A DNA stretch of 5,824 nt from an uncultured Aquimarina sp. GTDB lineage: Bacteria; Bacteroidota; Bacteroidia; Flavobacteriales; Flavobacteriaceae. Position numbers and translations under genes: made by a program. The notes beneath the pieces are model-generated. The model saw only the letters and a list, made by a program, of their open reading frames with translations. It was not told the origin of the DNA and did not search any database. Each line of letters starts with the position of its first letter. The first letter of the stretch is position 1. The stretch is taken from the NCBI GenBank assembly GCA_937958735.1, contig CALGNG010000107.1, positions 1 through 5,824 on the forward strand, given 5' to 3'. Of the stretch, positions 5,508 to 5,824 are shown in pieces.

Positions 5508-5710
5508 ATGAATTTTTAACTAATTTTAAGTTAGAATACACTTTTTGATTTTTTTGCAAACTTTTTTTATTGCAAGTTTAGTAACGAAAAGAGATCTAAT
5601 AAAAACCTTAAACCCGTTTAATTTTATTAACTACTAAGTATAGCAATATTAATCAACTATAAAGCATTAATTTTTAATTCTACACAGACCTTTTGTAGTA
5701 TTTATTTCTT
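5508..5710. other. A/T-rich convergent intergenic region
   Basis: No gene is supported in these 203 bases, which separate the tRNA terminator from the end of a converging minus-strand gene. TTGCAA is repeated at 5554-5559 and 5570-5575, and an inverted repeat TTAAAC/GTTTAA with a 2-nt centre lies at 5608-5621. No convincing terminator for the minus-strand gene is seen; a short CTACA/TGTAG stem (arms 5695-5699 and 5681-5685) lacks a U-tract. Confidence 0.55.
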
Positions 5711-5824
5711 CTATAAAATTTCTAGTAATTGTTTAGAAGTATAGTATTCAAAAATGCGTTTTTTAAGTGTGAAATCTTTATTTAGCATAATAGTTGCTGG
5801 CAAAGAAAAAGGAACTCCTCCTCG
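5711..5824 (-). CDS. C-terminal end of a thioredoxin-like protein (5'-truncated)
   Basis: On the minus strand the frame enters from the right edge and runs 37 codons to a TAG (5713-5711). It is cut by the window and so has no visible start. The peptide RGGVPFSLPATIMLNKDF followed by TLKKRIFEYYTSKQLLEIL looks like the last third of a thioredoxin-fold protein: a loop ending in the cis-proline (LPAT), a beta strand IMLNKDF like the usual FLNKDG, another strand, and a C-terminal helix. The catalytic CxxC would lie outside the window, so a redox role cannot be tested. Lack of neighbours on this strand gives no operon context. The reading frame is quite sure, the family assignment moderate. Confidence 0.65.
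   Translation of the reverse strand, partial: RGGVPFSLPATIMLNKDFTLKKRIFEYYTSKQLLEIL

Noticed and set aside
1..5824. Mobile element, CRISPR array, phage or defence genes
   Set aside because: No transposase or integrase motifs, terminal repeats, regularly spaced repeats or defence-type domains were found on either strand; all long frames belong to housekeeping families.

Overview
The window looks like a stretch of a low-GC Bacteroidota chromosome, most likely Flavobacteriaceae or a close relative. Three things point there. The protein families and their wording fit (a START-like AHSA1-type protein, a YqgE/AlgH protein ending in LWSNAPENP, a long-linker RecQ). Start codons follow A/T-rich leaders rather than Shine-Dalgarno sequences. 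Upstream of genes there are repeated matches to the Bacteroidota sigma-A promoter, TTTG, a 19-20 nt spacer and TAnnTTTG. The placement comes from reading motifs, not from a database search.

Left part (1-2591, + strand): the 3' end of a recQ-type DNA helicase gene, cut by the window edge, followed after 3 nt by a complete fmt (Met-tRNA formyltransferase) gene, probably in one transcript. Middle (2592-3106): a regulatory interval with short repeats and a good promoter, then a 90-residue HU-type nucleoid protein closed by a strong intrinsic terminator. Positions 3107-3357 form an A/T-rich spacer with only a weak promoter candidate, then comes yqgE (3358-3918).

Right part: yqgE meets, tail to tail with no base between stop codons, a minus-strand pair: a START-like protein gene (4829-5218) followed by a class IV PLP aminotransferase gene (3919-4776). 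Between these two, the minus strand carries a compact terminator whose U-tract runs straight into the aminotransferase ATG, with a promoter-like -7 box touching the other end of the hairpin. Upstream of the START-like gene lies a divergent region with its promoter on the minus strand and the promoter of a tRNA-CAT gene (5398-5471) on the plus strand. The tRNA is followed by a textbook terminator. At the right edge the C-terminal 37 codons of a minus-strand thioredoxin-like protein are visible (5711-5824).

Almost all genes are housekeeping: DNA repair, translation initiation, nucleoid structure, PLP metabolism and a tRNA. I see no mobile element, CRISPR array, phage gene or toxin-antitoxin pair, and no clear new system. 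The most unusual points are the terminator-promoter overlap before the aminotransferase gene and the non-canonical T-loop and anticodon-stem mismatch of the tRNA.
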